Positions 1-6,939 of a stretch of 20,205 bases of DNA are shown here, one piece after another. The notes beneath the pieces were generated by a model. That model saw only the letters and a list, made by a program, of their open reading frames with translations. It did no database searches and was not told the origin of the DNA. The stretch's first letter is position 1. Each line of letters opens with the position of its first letter. The translations under genes and the position numbers were made by a program. The stretch is taken from NCBI GenBank assembly GCA_018898235.1, contig JAHIJU010000471.1:1-20205 (forward strand), in the 5' to 3' direction. Source of the DNA: Actinomycetota bacterium (GTDB lineage Bacteria; Actinomycetota; Actinomycetes; Actinomycetales; Cellulomonadaceae).

Positions 1-114
1 CCCGACCACGCCGATCTTCGCCCCGGGCAGGAAGTTGAGCGAGACGTCGTCGAGGATGACCTTGTCCCCGTGCGCCTTGCGCGCCTTGTACATGGTGTAG
101 ATGAACTCAGCCAC
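1..114 (-). CDS. ettA: EttA, energy-dependent translational throttle ABC-F protein (N-terminal fragment)
   Basis: Only the first 38 codons lie in the window; the gene runs off the left edge. They read in frame from a GTG at 112-114 and begin (M/V)AEFIYTMYKARKAHG, followed by a segment ending LNFLPGAKIGVVG, just before the Walker A motif. This is the characteristic start of EttA, a soluble ABC-F ATPase with two nucleotide-binding domains that binds the ribosomal E site and gates early elongation according to the ATP/ADP ratio (family knowledge). It is the last gene of a minus-strand run, 165 nt downstream of the SSB gene. That gap may hold its own promoter, but I see no convincing one. The ribosome binding site is weak (a CAGG a few bases before GTG). 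The ABC core itself is not visible here. Confidence 0.9.
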   Translation of the reverse strand, partial: MAEFIYTMYKARKAHGDKVILDDVSLNFLPGAKIGVVG

Positions 115-279
115 AGCCTGCCTGTCCGCTTCGCCTCTTCGTGCCGACCACCAGGACGGTGACCGCGCGCGGGCGGCGCCGGGCCCGGTTCGTCGAGGTT
201 CCGGGACCAGCGCCACCGCCGGTGTTTGCGCCGCCCAGCCTAGGCGATGACCTGTCGGCAGTCAGTGCGGGGCCCCGCC

Positions 280-792
280 TCACCCGGCGAGCGCCACCGG
301 GTACTCCTCGATCTCGGACGCCTGATCGGGGCCCATCGGTTCGGGTTCGGGGGAATCCTCACGACCCACCGGCCCGGCCTCCGGTGCCTCGACCAGCACC
401 GTGACATCGGTGGGCGATGCATCCGCGACCGGTCGGGTGAAGTGGGTCTGGCCGTAGCGCAGATCGTGCCCGAGCGTCTCGGCCGCGATCGCCAGATCGG
501 TCATCGCGGTCCCGTCGGCCGCGGTCCACTCCTGCGCCGACAACCGGCCGGACACCACCACCGGGTCCCCCTTGCGCAGCGAGCGCGCCGCGTTGTCAGC
601 CGTCGCCCGCCACGCCTTGACCGTGTACCACTGGGTCACGCCGTCGCTCCAGGCGTTGTCGGCACCGCGTCGGCTCGGGGTCACGGCGAGCCGGAAGCTG
701 ACGAACGAGGCCCGCCCGTCCCGCTCACCCCGGTAGCTGAGCCCGGTTGCCACCCGCCCACGCAGGACGAGGTTCGGTTCGTTGGTGTTCAT
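280..792 (-). CDS. ssb: Single-stranded DNA-binding protein, SsbB-like paralogue without acidic tip
   Basis: This 170-aa protein has an N-terminal OB fold at about residues 5-110. It starts at MNTNEPNLVLRGRVATG and keeps the conserved WYTVKAWRATADNAARSLRKGDPVVVSGRL block (residues 55-83), typical of bacterial SSB. The start at 792 is chosen over an in-frame start 18 nt upstream because AGGAG sits about 5-6 nt before it. The C-terminal 60 residues are acidic and proline-containing but end EEYPVALAG, not the DDDIPF-type tip that recruits repair proteins in housekeeping SSB. It therefore resembles the second actinobacterial SSB (SsbB of Streptomyces, the one next to ettA in mycobacteria) rather than the replicative SsbA usually found with rpsF/rpsR. 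It lies 138 nt downstream of the dynamin-like GTPase and upstream of ettA, all on the same strand. Confidence 0.85.
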   Translation of the reverse strand: MNTNEPNLVLRGRVATGLSYRGERDGRASFVSFRLAVTPSRRGADNAWSDGVTQWYTVKAWRATADNAARSLRKGDPVVVSGRLSAQEWTAADGTAMTDLAIAAETLGHDLRYGQTHFTRPVADASPTDVTVLVEAPEAGPVGREDSPEPEPMGPDQASEIEEYPVALAG

Positions 793-930
793 CGTGACTC
801 CTGTTCGCACAGTCGCCCCGTGGGACCGGGGCGCTCACGGACAGGGTCATGCGCCCGACGCCCCGCCCGGCCGGGGTCCCGCCGTTCGCGTGGACCGACG
901 GGCTCGGCGGGCGGCTGGGGACCGCTGGTG

Positions 931-2502
931 TCAGTCGCCGACCCGCGTCGCCTCGACCAGACCGCGCAGCCGGGCGTGCCGGGCCAACACATCCGTCGTC
1001 GGATCGGCCAGCCGCGCCCTCGCGACGGCGTCGATCACCGCGCGGCCCTCACGTCCGACCCGCTCCGCCTGACGCCGGGCGTCGACCCGTCGGCCCACCG
1101 TCCCGGCCACCATCACCAGCGCGCCGAGCACCACCGCACCCGCCGCGGCGGGCAGGGCCCAGACCGGCAACCGTTCGAACCCCACCGCGGCGTAGGCCAC
1201 ACCCGCGCCGGCGACCGCCAGCACCATGAGCCCGAACCCCGCCCACCACGCGGCCCGCGCCGCACGGTTCCGGCGCACCCCGAGCGTCACGGCCGACAGC
1301 GCCTCGGCCACCGCCATCCGCAGCTCGGCCGGGGTCGCGACCCGCCCCGTCACCTCATCGGCCCACGCGGGCAGCAGGTCACCCGTCGTCCGGGTCAGCC
1401 ACTGCGAACGGGCCAGCTCGGCGCCGTCGTCGTGCACGCTCCCGAACCCGTCGGGCAGCGCCGTCCCGCTGCGCAGGGCGGCCACCACCGCATCACTCAC
1501 GGCCCGCAGCCCGGCGGCCCCGGCCAGCGTGTCCACCACCGCGGACACGTCGTCATCATCCGGAGGCCGGACCGACGGGCCGAGCGAGGCGACCACCGTG
1601 GCTGCGACGTCACGAACCTCAGCGGCCGCATGCGTGGCCGCGGAGGAACGCCTCGCCACCACCTGTTCGAGCCGTTCACGGAGCTCGACCACACCCTCAC
1701 CGGTGACCGCCGAGACGCCCAGGAGCGGCACCTCGACCAGCCCGTCCTCCGCCAGCAGCCGGGCCAGGTCCTCGACCAGCGCGTCACGCTGGTCGACCGG
1801 AACCGTGTCCACCTGGTTGAGGACCACCACGGTGGACTCCTCATGGCCGACGAGATCCCGCAGGTACCCGGTGTGCAACGCATCGTCGGCGTACTTCTGC
1901 GGGTCGACGACCCACAGCACGAGGTCCGCGTAGGGAAGCACCCGGTCGACCACCTCACGGTGGGTCGCCTCCACCGAGTCATGGTCCGGAAGGTCCAGCA
2001 GGACCAGCCCGGCCAACGAGGCCTCCTCGTCGCCGTCCAGCAGGCTCTCGCGCTGGATGCGTCGGTGCCGGTCCACGCCCAACCAGTCGAGCAGGGCATC
2101 GCCGTCGGGGCCCCACACGCAGGCCGAGGGAAGTGCGGTGGTGGGCCGGGTGTCCCCGACATCGGCGAACTGGAGCCGCGTGACGGCGTTGAAGAGACTC
2201 GACTTCCCGGAGCCGGTCCCACCGACGATCGCCACGACCGTGCGGTCGACCCCCAGGGCGAGCCGGTCGGTGATCCGGGCGAGCGCCGCGTCCGCCTTCG
2301 CCGTGACCACCGGGTCGATCACATCCCGCGCCTGCTCCAGCGCCACCTGCAGGTCACGCACCCGCCGCGAGATCTCCGCGGTCACCGCGCCGTGCAGAAC
2401 CCCCACGGTCCCGCCGACGGGCTCCGGCCGCACCTGCCCAGGAAGGGCCGCACCGGTGGCCGGATCGGATGTGTCGTCGGCGCGCCCGACCTGTGAGGTC
2501 AT
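931..2502 (-). CDS. Dynamin-like GTPase with C-terminal membrane hairpin (second gene of pair)
   Basis: This 523-aa protein has a GTPase domain in its N-terminal half: P-loop GGTGSGKSS at residues 94-102, a candidate switch threonine in RPTTALPS near 120, G3 DLPD at 170-173, and G4 NQVD at 229-232. Two hydrophobic helices follow (about 417-440 and 447-469), then a basic amphipathic tail. This matches bacterial dynamin-like/YfjP-type GTPases that remodel or tether membranes. The start is secure: AAGGAG sits 5 nt before the ATG, and the ATG overlaps the stop of the preceding GTPase gene (ATGA), which implies translational coupling. Tandem GTPases of this kind in actinobacteria include DynA/DynB, which stabilise FtsZ rings in sporulating Streptomyces. 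Assignment to that pair is inference from architecture and context, not an alignment. Confidence 0.8.
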   Translation of the reverse strand: MTSQVGRADDTSDPATGAALPGQVRPEPVGGTVGVLHGAVTAEISRRVRDLQVALEQARDVIDPVVTAKADAALARITDRLALGVDRTVVAIVGGTGSGKSSLFNAVTRLQFADVGDTRPTTALPSACVWGPDGDALLDWLGVDRHRRIQRESLLDGDEEASLAGLVLLDLPDHDSVEATHREVVDRVLPYADLVLWVVDPQKYADDALHTGYLRDLVGHEESTVVVLNQVDTVPVDQRDALVEDLARLLAEDGLVEVPLLGVSAVTGEGVVELRERLEQVVARRSSAATHAAAEVRDVAATVVASLGPSVRPPDDDDVSAVVDTLAGAAGLRAVSDAVVAALRSGTALPDGFGSVHDDGAELARSQWLTRTTGDLLPAWADEVTGRVATPAELRMAVAEALSAVTLGVRRNRAARAAWWAGFGLMVLAVAGAGVAYAAVGFERLPVWALPAAAGAVVLGALVMVAGTVGRRVDARRQAERVGREGRAVIDAVARARLADPTTDVLARHARLRGLVEATRVGD

Positions 2503-4172
2503 GTCAGCTCCTTGAGCACGGCCAGGCGCAGACGCAGGCGCGATGCCGCATCCGCCGCGAGGTCAGGGTCGGCGAGCACCGGATCGGCGACACCGGACTC
2601 GGCGTCGATCTGGGCACCCACCCGGTCGGCCAGGTCGTCGCGCAGCCGGACCACCAGGCCGGCACCCGCGGCACCCAGCAGGGCACCGGCCAGACGCTCG
2701 GCCGCGACGACCCCGGATGCCCCCGCAAGCGCCACGGCCGCGACGGTCTCGACGCCCACCGACCTGGCCAGCGCGGCGCGGCGACGGTCGTCCAGCAGGG
2801 CCGGCAGGCGATCGTCGCCCACGCCCTCCAGCAGGGCACGGGCCAACCGCAGACCGCCCGATGTCCAGTCCGCGGCGGACTGCGCTGCCGCCCCCGCACG
2901 CAGGCTCTCGCCGACCTGGGTCGGAGCCACCGCGAGCAGCGCACCGGCACCACGCGGCGCATCGGCACTGCTCAACGCCCGGAGCACGGCTTCACGCGCC
3001 CGCTCACCGGCGACCAGCAACGTGAGCGTCACCCCCGCCTCGAGGTCCTCGAGCAACGGACGCACAGCGGCCGCGCGACTGCGGCCGTCCCGGGCCGAAC
3101 CGCGCACGGCCCCACGTCCCGAGACCGGCCGGGCCAGTGCACCTCCGCGTGCCGTGAGCTCGAGCCAACGCGCCCGGACACCGCCATCGGCCACCCGTCC
3201 CGCCCGCACCTGGTCAACAGCCGCCACCCGCACCGGGGTCAGGGCCGCGGTGATCGCGACATCGATCTCCTGCGCAGCGTCCGCCTGGTCCTGGACGGCC
3301 TCGGCCAGCTCGTCGACCCAGCCCCGCAGCGCCTCGAGGGCACCGTGCAGCGTGCGGGCGACGACCGTACGGGCGCGGTCCGGCCCGGCCAGCGTCGACA
3401 TCCACCGGGTGATCGGCGCCACGGCACCGGGGGCGAGCAGCCCGGAGTGCGGTCCCGCATCGGGGACCGCGAACAGCGGCGCATCGACGAGACCGCGCTC
3501 ACGCATCCGTTCGAGAAGGTCACGCCGCACCTTCGGGAGCGAGGCCGCGGGCACCCGGTTGAGCACCATCGCCACCGTCGTGCCACGTTCCGCCGCCGCA
3601 CCGAGCACCTGCCACGGCAGCGCGTCGCCGTACCTGGTCGCCGTGGTGACGAACAGCCACAGATCGGCGGACTCCAGCAGCCGGTGCGCCCACTCCCGGT
3701 TCTCCTCGACGACCGAGTCCAGGTCAGGGGCGTCCAGGAGCGCGATGCCACGCGGCACCGCCTCGTGCGCGACCACGACGACGGCCTCCATCACGGGGTG
3801 GTGGCCGAGCAGCTCGGCATCGTCCGGGTGGTGCACGAGGACGGCCTGACGTGTGGTGGGCCGCAGCACCCCGGCCGCCGACACCTCGGCCCCCACCAGC
3901 GAGTTCACCAACGTCGACTTACCGGCGCCCGTCGACCCGGCCACCACCACGACCGCCGGTGCCGACAGCTCCGTCAGACGCGGGATGAGGTGCTCGCCGA
4001 GCTGGTCGACCAGCCGCGCACGTGAGGCTGCGGCCGATGCGGAGCCCGGCAGGTGCAACGGGAACCTGGTCCGCTCGGCGTCGCGACGAAGATCGCGCAC
4101 AGCCTCGAGCAGGGATGCAGCGGCCAGGGGTCTGGCGAGCATCCGACGTGGGTCGTCGGCACCGTCAGCCAC
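2499..4172 (-). CDS. Dynamin-like GTPase with degenerate G4 motif (first gene of pair)
   Basis: Using the GTG at 4172 the product is 557 aa. An in-frame start 60 nt upstream exists, but it adds only low-complexity residues, and AAGGAG precedes the GTG by about 10 nt. The G1 P-loop GSTGAGKST is at residues 79-87, switch I RPTTRQ near 104-109, and G3 DAPD at 147-150. Where G4 should read NKxD the sequence is NRVP (205-208), so the guanine-specifying Asp is missing. The rest is helical and Ala/Arg/Leu rich, with a hydrophobic stretch near 490-530 (VAAVALAGASGVV and ALLGAAGAGLVV) that could be a membrane paddle. Its stop overlaps the start of the second GTPase. Such pairs usually work as heteromers, so this subunit may have altered nucleotide specificity or a structural role. 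Confidence 0.75.
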   Translation of the reverse strand: MADGADDPRRMLARPLAAASLLEAVRDLRRDAERTRFPLHLPGSASAAASRARLVDQLGEHLIPRLTELSAPAVVVVAGSTGAGKSTLVNSLVGAEVSAAGVLRPTTRQAVLVHHPDDAELLGHHPVMEAVVVVAHEAVPRGIALLDAPDLDSVVEENREWAHRLLESADLWLFVTTATRYGDALPWQVLGAAAERGTTVAMVLNRVPAASLPKVRRDLLERMRERGLVDAPLFAVPDAGPHSGLLAPGAVAPITRWMSTLAGPDRARTVVARTLHGALEALRGWVDELAEAVQDQADAAQEIDVAITAALTPVRVAAVDQVRAGRVADGGVRARWLELTARGGALARPVSGRGAVRGSARDGRSRAAAVRPLLEDLEAGVTLTLLVAGERAREAVLRALSSADAPRGAGALLAVAPTQVGESLRAGAAAQSAADWTSGGLRLARALLEGVGDDRLPALLDDRRRAALARSVGVETVAAVALAGASGVVAAERLAGALLGAAGAGLVVRLRDDLADRVGAQIDAESGVADPVLADPDLAADAASRLRLRLAVLKELT

Positions 4173-4316
4173 GCGCGCTCCGCTCCTTCGTGCACCCGAC
4201 GTCCAGCACCCCGGTCCCGCACCTGGGCACATTGTCCCGGTCTCGCCGGTTCACGGCGACCCGCCACGCGGGACACTACGCTGGCACAGCGCCCAGCGGC
4301 GCCCGTTCGATCACCG

Positions 4317-4389
4317 GCCCCCGTAGCTCAACGGATAGAGCAACGGCCTTCTAATCCGCAGGTTGGCGGTTCGAGTCCGCCCGGGGGCA
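4317..4389 (+). tRNA. tRNA-Arg (anticodon UCU)
   Basis: The 73-nt cloverleaf has a 7-bp acceptor (GCCCCCG with CGGGGGC), a D arm GCTC/GAGC, anticodon loop CTTCTAA with TCT at 4350-4352, a 5-nt variable loop, T arm GGCGG/CCGCC with loop TTCGAGT, and discriminator A. The 3' CCA is not encoded (CCC follows). It decodes the rare codons AGA/AGG. The anticodon stem has three G-C pairs flanked by A27-C43 and C31-U39 mismatches. A TACGCT hexamer at 4277-4282 fits a TANNNT -10 element about 35 nt upstream, without a clear -35. Confidence 0.93.
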
Positions 4390-4508
4390 CCCTTCTGGCT
4401 CCGGCCACGCCGGCGCTCATCCGGCCGTCGTGCCCTGCCCTCAGCACCCGAAAATGACGTGACGTACGCCACTGCCCTCTGCTGTGCTGGTGCACACCAC
4501 ACCAACGA

Positions 4509-4554
4509 CTCGGCCCTCGTCGGGGCCCCGTCCGCCATGCCCTGGAGGGCCGAG
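4509..4554 (+). promoter_or_regulatory. RBS-sequestering stem-loop upstream of the 46-aa ORF
   Basis: CTCGGCCCTC at 4509-4518 is a perfect 10-bp inverted complement of GAGGGCCGAG at 4545-4554, which ends exactly at the base before the ATG at 4555. The Shine-Dalgarno GGAGGG (4544-4549) is therefore almost wholly paired in the folded RNA. The 26-nt loop contains CGGGGCCCCG (4521-4530), itself self-complementary. An alternative small hairpin GCCC-TGGA-GGGC (4539-4550) would expose SD bases in its loop. What is seen is the complementarity; a regulatory function is inference. Confidence 0.5.
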
Positions 4555-4695
4555 ATGAACCCCATGATGACGATCGACCTCGCCCGGCTCGAACACACGG
4601 AGCGGGTCGACCGCACCTCCCTCGACCGAGTACGCCGAACCTCGGAGCGCGAACGCCGCGCCCCGAGCCGCCCGCCGGACCGTCGGCCCCTGTGA
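4555..4695 (+). CDS. Small hypothetical protein, 46 aa, charged and Arg-rich
   Basis: I recognise no family. The ORF starts with MNPMMTIDLARLEHTERVD and continues into a highly charged, probably helical segment rich in Arg (about a quarter of residues) and Glu, ending with Pro/Arg repeats. No signal peptide or membrane helix is seen. Three things support it being real: an SD (GGAGG) spaced about 6 nt from the ATG, strong third-position G/C bias matching its neighbours, and a terminator-like hairpin 18 nt after the stop. It sits alone between tRNA-Arg and the proline-rich membrane protein. No Arg codon in it is AGA/AGG, so there is no codon link to the adjacent tRNA. The SD is buried in an inverted repeat, which suggests conditional translation. 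Alternatively the transcript may act as an RNA and the ORF be incidental. Confidence 0.5.
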   Translation: MNPMMTIDLARLEHTERVDRTSLDRVRRTSERERRAPSRPPDRRPL

Positions 4696-4712
4696 CGGCC
4701 CCGACGAACCCT

Positions 4713-4753
4713 GCGAAGCGCGGGTCGCCCCCGGTGGGCGGCCCGCGCTTCGC
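4713..4753 (+). terminator. 18-bp hairpin, probable transcription terminator
   Basis: GCGAAGCGCGGG (4713-4724) pairs perfectly with CCCGCGCTTCGC (4742-4753). Inside it six more pairs form (4725-4730 with 4736-4741, including one G-U), leaving a 5-nt loop. There is no U tract, as is common for actinobacterial terminators. It follows the 46-aa ORF and precedes the membrane-protein gene. Confidence 0.75.
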
Positions 4754-4812
4754 GCATCCACGCGCGGTGGCACGATGCTCGTCGTGACACGGCTCGTGGG
4801 CGGCAGGCGCTA

Positions 4813-5328
4813 GTGGGACGCCATTCGGCGTCCGGCCCGGTCACGCCACCGCCCGACGACGAGCGACCGCCGGCGCCCGGTCCCACCGTGGCCGACGACC
4901 GGACCGTGGCCCCGCGTACCGTCGCCGGACCGACACCGGCCCGAGGGACGGCCGCTGCACGGGTCCCGCCGGCTCCGCCACCGCTGCCCGCTCCGCTGGC
5001 CCCGCCCAGGCCGCCCGGGGCGTCGCCCGTCCTGCCCGCACTGCCGGGGCCGATGCGCGCCGCAGCCGCCCCCTCCCCCCAGCCCGAGACCGCGGAGCCG
5101 CCGCGCGACGAGCCGGCAGCGGTGGACGAACCCGCAGGTCCGCTGCGGGTCTGGGTCGAGCGCGCCGCGCTCGCCCTCGCCTCGGCCGGTGCAGGGCTGC
5201 TGGTCGCGCGGTGGGCCGGGACGAGCTGGACCACAGCCGCCGCGATCGCCGGGATCCTGCTCGTGGTGGTCCCGGCGGCCGCCTGGGCAGCCGCTTCGGT
5301 GCCCGGCCCGGACGATCCCGAGAACTAG
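4813..5328 (+). CDS. Proline-rich two-helix membrane protein, hypothetical
   Basis: This 171-aa protein has no family I can name. Residues 1-110 are disordered, Pro/Ala rich and mildly acidic (for example VPPAPPPLPAPLAPPRPP near 51-68). Two predicted transmembrane helices follow at about 117-135 (AALALASAGAGLLVARW) and 141-161 (TAAAIAGILLVVVPAAAWAA), separated by a short turn, then a short acidic tail. It lacks a signal peptide, so the long N-terminal part is probably cytoplasmic and anchored from the C-terminus. The GTG at 4813 has only a weak upstream GGCAGG. It is 9 nt upstream of orn and likely cotranscribed. Codon bias supports coding, but the low-complexity N-terminus makes the exact start uncertain. 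Confidence 0.65.
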   Translation: MGRHSASGPVTPPPDDERPPAPGPTVADDRTVAPRTVAGPTPARGTAAARVPPAPPPLPAPLAPPRPPGASPVLPALPGPMRAAAAPSPQPETAEPPRDEPAAVDEPAGPLRVWVERAALALASAGAGLLVARWAGTSWTTAAAIAGILLVVVPAAAWAAASVPGPDDPEN

Positions 5329-5337
5329 GCTGGCGCG

Positions 5338-6000
5338 ATGAGCACCACGTCCTCCACCACTGCCGACCCGTCCAGCAACGACCGCATCGTCTGGATCGAC
5401 TGCGAGATGACCGGCCTCGACCTGGGCGCCGATGCCCTGGTGGAGGTTGCCGTCGTCGTCACCGACTCCGAGCTGCGGGTGCTGGGCGACGGCGTCGACG
5501 TCGTCATCGCACCGCCGCTGCAGGCGCTGACCCAGATGGGCGACTTCGTCCGCACGATGCACACCAGCTCAGGGCTGCTCGACGCCCTCGCCGACGGCAC
5601 GACCCTCGCGGACGCGCAGGCGCAGGCGCTGGCCTACATCCGGCAGTGGGTGCCGGAGCCCCGCAAGGCGCCGCTGGCCGGGAACTCGGTCGGCACCGAC
5701 AAGACGTTCCTCGACCGCGACATGCCCGAGCTCATCGGGCACCTGCACTACCGCGTCATCGACGTCTCGAGCATCAAGGAGCTCGCCCGGCGCTGGTACC
5801 CGCGCGTCTACTTCGCCTCGCCGGACAAGCACGGCGGCCACCGCGCACTGGCCGACATCCTCGAGTCCATCGACGAGCTGCGCTACTACCGCGCCGCCCT
5901 GATGCCGGCTGCGCCCGGACCGGACTCGGCCTCGGCGCGCAAGATCGCCGCCCAGGTCGTGGCCACCTCGGTCGCCAGGACGCCCGACACCACGCCCTGA
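5338..6000 (+). CDS. orn: Oligoribonuclease
   Basis: This is a 220-aa DEDDh 3'-5' exoribonuclease that degrades 2- to 5-nt RNAs, including the pGpG left by c-di-GMP turnover. Exo I is WIDCEMTGLD with Asp21 and Glu23. Exo II is LAGNSVGTDKTFLDRDMPEL with Asp121. The conserved VIDVSSIKELARRWYP follows, and Exo III is GGHRALADILES with His168 and Asp173. All catalytic residues are present. Compared with E. coli Orn it has about 10 extra N-terminal residues (Ser/Thr rich) and a 30-residue Ala-rich C-terminal tail, common in actinobacterial members. The ATG starts 9 nt after the stop of the membrane-protein gene, so the two probably share a transcript. A CTCCGA/TCGGAG inverted repeat at 6028-6058 could terminate it weakly. 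Confidence 0.95.
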   Translation: MSTTSSTTADPSSNDRIVWIDCEMTGLDLGADALVEVAVVVTDSELRVLGDGVDVVIAPPLQALTQMGDFVRTMHTSSGLLDALADGTTLADAQAQALAYIRQWVPEPRKAPLAGNSVGTDKTFLDRDMPELIGHLHYRVIDVSSIKELARRWYPRVYFASPDKHGGHRALADILESIDELRYYRAALMPAAPGPDSASARKIAAQVVATSVARTPDTTP

Positions 6001-6097
6001 CCTCGCGACCGTCCACCCGATGATCGCCTCCGACCGCCCGGACCGGCCCGGATCGGAGCGGGCGACGATACGGTGCTCTGGACGCAGAGGAGGCACC

Positions 6098-6718
6098 GTG
6101 GCACAGGCGATGCGAACCACCACCGTCGCCCTCATCGGGCTCCTCGCCCTGGGCCTGACGGGATGCAGCCGCGGCTCGACCCACGACATCGTGGTGAATG
6201 CCGAGGCCGCCAGTCCCGCGGCGGTGACGCCGGCCCCCACCGTCGCGGGCACGACGACCGACCCGCTGCGCCCGGGACAGTCGCGCGTCCTCGTCGCGGG
6301 CTCGGCGTGGACCGTGGCGCTGCTCTCGACCAACCTCGACGCCGCGGTCCCGACCACGACCGCGGTCCCGGACGACCGGCGCCCGCGCCAGGACGAGACC
6401 TTCGTCGTCGGGACGTTCTCGCTCACCGTCTCCGCCGCAGCCGTGGCGGCCCAGGGCGGTGACCTCGCCACGGAGGGCACCTCCGCCTGGCAGTCGTTGA
6501 CGTACTCGTACGTGGGGGCCGACGGCACCGCCTACAACGGGTCGACAGGCACCCCCTGTGCCACGGCCACGGCGCTGATCATGGCCGAGCCCCTGTGGGC
6601 GGACGGGGACACGGCCACCGGCGACGTGTGCGTCGCGGTGCCCTCGGACAAGGTCGAGGGCGGTCTGTGGCGCGTGGTGAACGGCCAGGGCACCGGGCTC
6701 TACTTCGCCACGTCGTGA
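6098..6718 (+). CDS. Secreted lipoprotein, hypothetical (Ig-like/DUF4352-like body)
   Basis: The 206-aa product starts at a GTG with AGGAGG 4 nt upstream; an ATG four codons later is the alternative. The N-terminus is a type II signal peptide: basic start, hydrophobic ALIGLLALGL, lipobox LTGC with Cys23. A Ser/Thr/Pro linker leads to a beta-rich domain from about residue 65 containing FVVGTFSLTVSA, a short Cys pair (TPCATA and GDVCVAVP), and a closing GGLWRVVNGQGTGLYFAT. This order resembles DUF4352/Ig-like extracytoplasmic domains (a weak fold-level match; no homologue is named). A TACGGT at 6069-6074 fits a -10 element with a very short leader, so it may be transcribed independently of orn. 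No partner enzyme is nearby, so a function cannot be assigned. Confidence 0.75.
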   Translation: MAQAMRTTTVALIGLLALGLTGCSRGSTHDIVVNAEAASPAAVTPAPTVAGTTTDPLRPGQSRVLVAGSAWTVALLSTNLDAAVPTTTAVPDDRRPRQDETFVVGTFSLTVSAAAVAAQGGDLATEGTSAWQSLTYSYVGADGTAYNGSTGTPCATATALIMAEPLWADGDTATGDVCVAVPSDKVEGGLWRVVNGQGTGLYFATS

Positions 6719-6777
6719 GGAACAGCTCTGCCGGAGACCGGGCGCGAGGACCCCGACCGACGGGCGCGTGACATGCG

Positions 6778-6854
6778 TGGGGTGGCTAACGGGACTTGAA
6801 CCCGCGACCCCCTGGACCACAACCAGGTGCTCTACCAACTGAGCTATAGCCACC
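6778..6854 (-). tRNA. tRNA-His (anticodon GUG)
   Basis: The reverse strand folds with acceptor GTGGCTA/TAGCCAC, an extra 5' G (position -1, 6854) opposite C73, D arm GCTC/GAGC, anticodon arm CCTGG-TTGTGGT-CCAGG with GTG, T arm CGGG-TTCAAGT-CCCG, and an encoded CCA at 6778-6780. The -1 G is the identity hallmark of tRNA-His. TACACT on the minus strand (6885-6890) fits a -10 element placing the 5' end about 24 nt upstream of the mature tRNA. Confidence 0.96.
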
Positions 6855-6914
6855 ATGACCCGCACGTTCGCGGGCCGACGAACAAGTGTAGCGGCTCCGA
6901 CGGGCGCCCTCGAC

Positions 6915-6934
6915 GCCCGCCGGTGCGGCGGGGC
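6915..6934 (-). terminator. Hairpin just after the ATP-grasp stop codon, possible terminator
   Basis: GCCCGCCG (6915-6922) pairs with CGGCGGGGC (6926-6934) with one bulged G and a 3-nt loop. It lies 5 nt past the ATP-grasp stop on the minus strand and upstream of the probable tRNA-His promoter. A competing hairpin CGGGCG/CGCCCG (6901-6906 with 6914-6919) overlaps it. No U tract is present. Confidence 0.4.
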
Positions 6935-6939
6935 GATCC

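Noticed and set aside
267..278. Perfect 12-bp palindrome GCGGGGCCCCGC just after the SSB stop
   Set aside because: It could form only a 4-bp hairpin; too short to call a terminator, and such GC palindromes are frequent at this base composition.
861..876. Small CCCCG/CGGGG hairpin between the GTPase and SSB genes
   Set aside because: Only 5 bp and no U tract; it would not reliably terminate, and the 138-nt gap otherwise shows no feature.
247..2496. A 749-codon plus-strand open frame opposite the SSB and GTPase genes
   Set aside because: The translation is Arg/Pro/Gly/His-rich low complexity with no motif. It is the usual antisense shadow of high-GC coding DNA; the minus-strand genes have clear domains and RBSs.
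4311..5234. Minus-strand frame whose N-terminal-coded end crosses tRNA-Arg and reads LRIRRPLLYPLSYGG
   Set aside because: A known spurious peptide produced by reading actinobacterial tRNA-Arg backwards; the rest opposes the proline-rich membrane-protein gene.
5774..6865. Minus-strand frame beginning IAQLVEHLVVVQGVAGSSPVSHPT
   Set aside because: This is a translation of the tRNA-His gene itself, followed by antisense of the lipoprotein and orn. Spurious.
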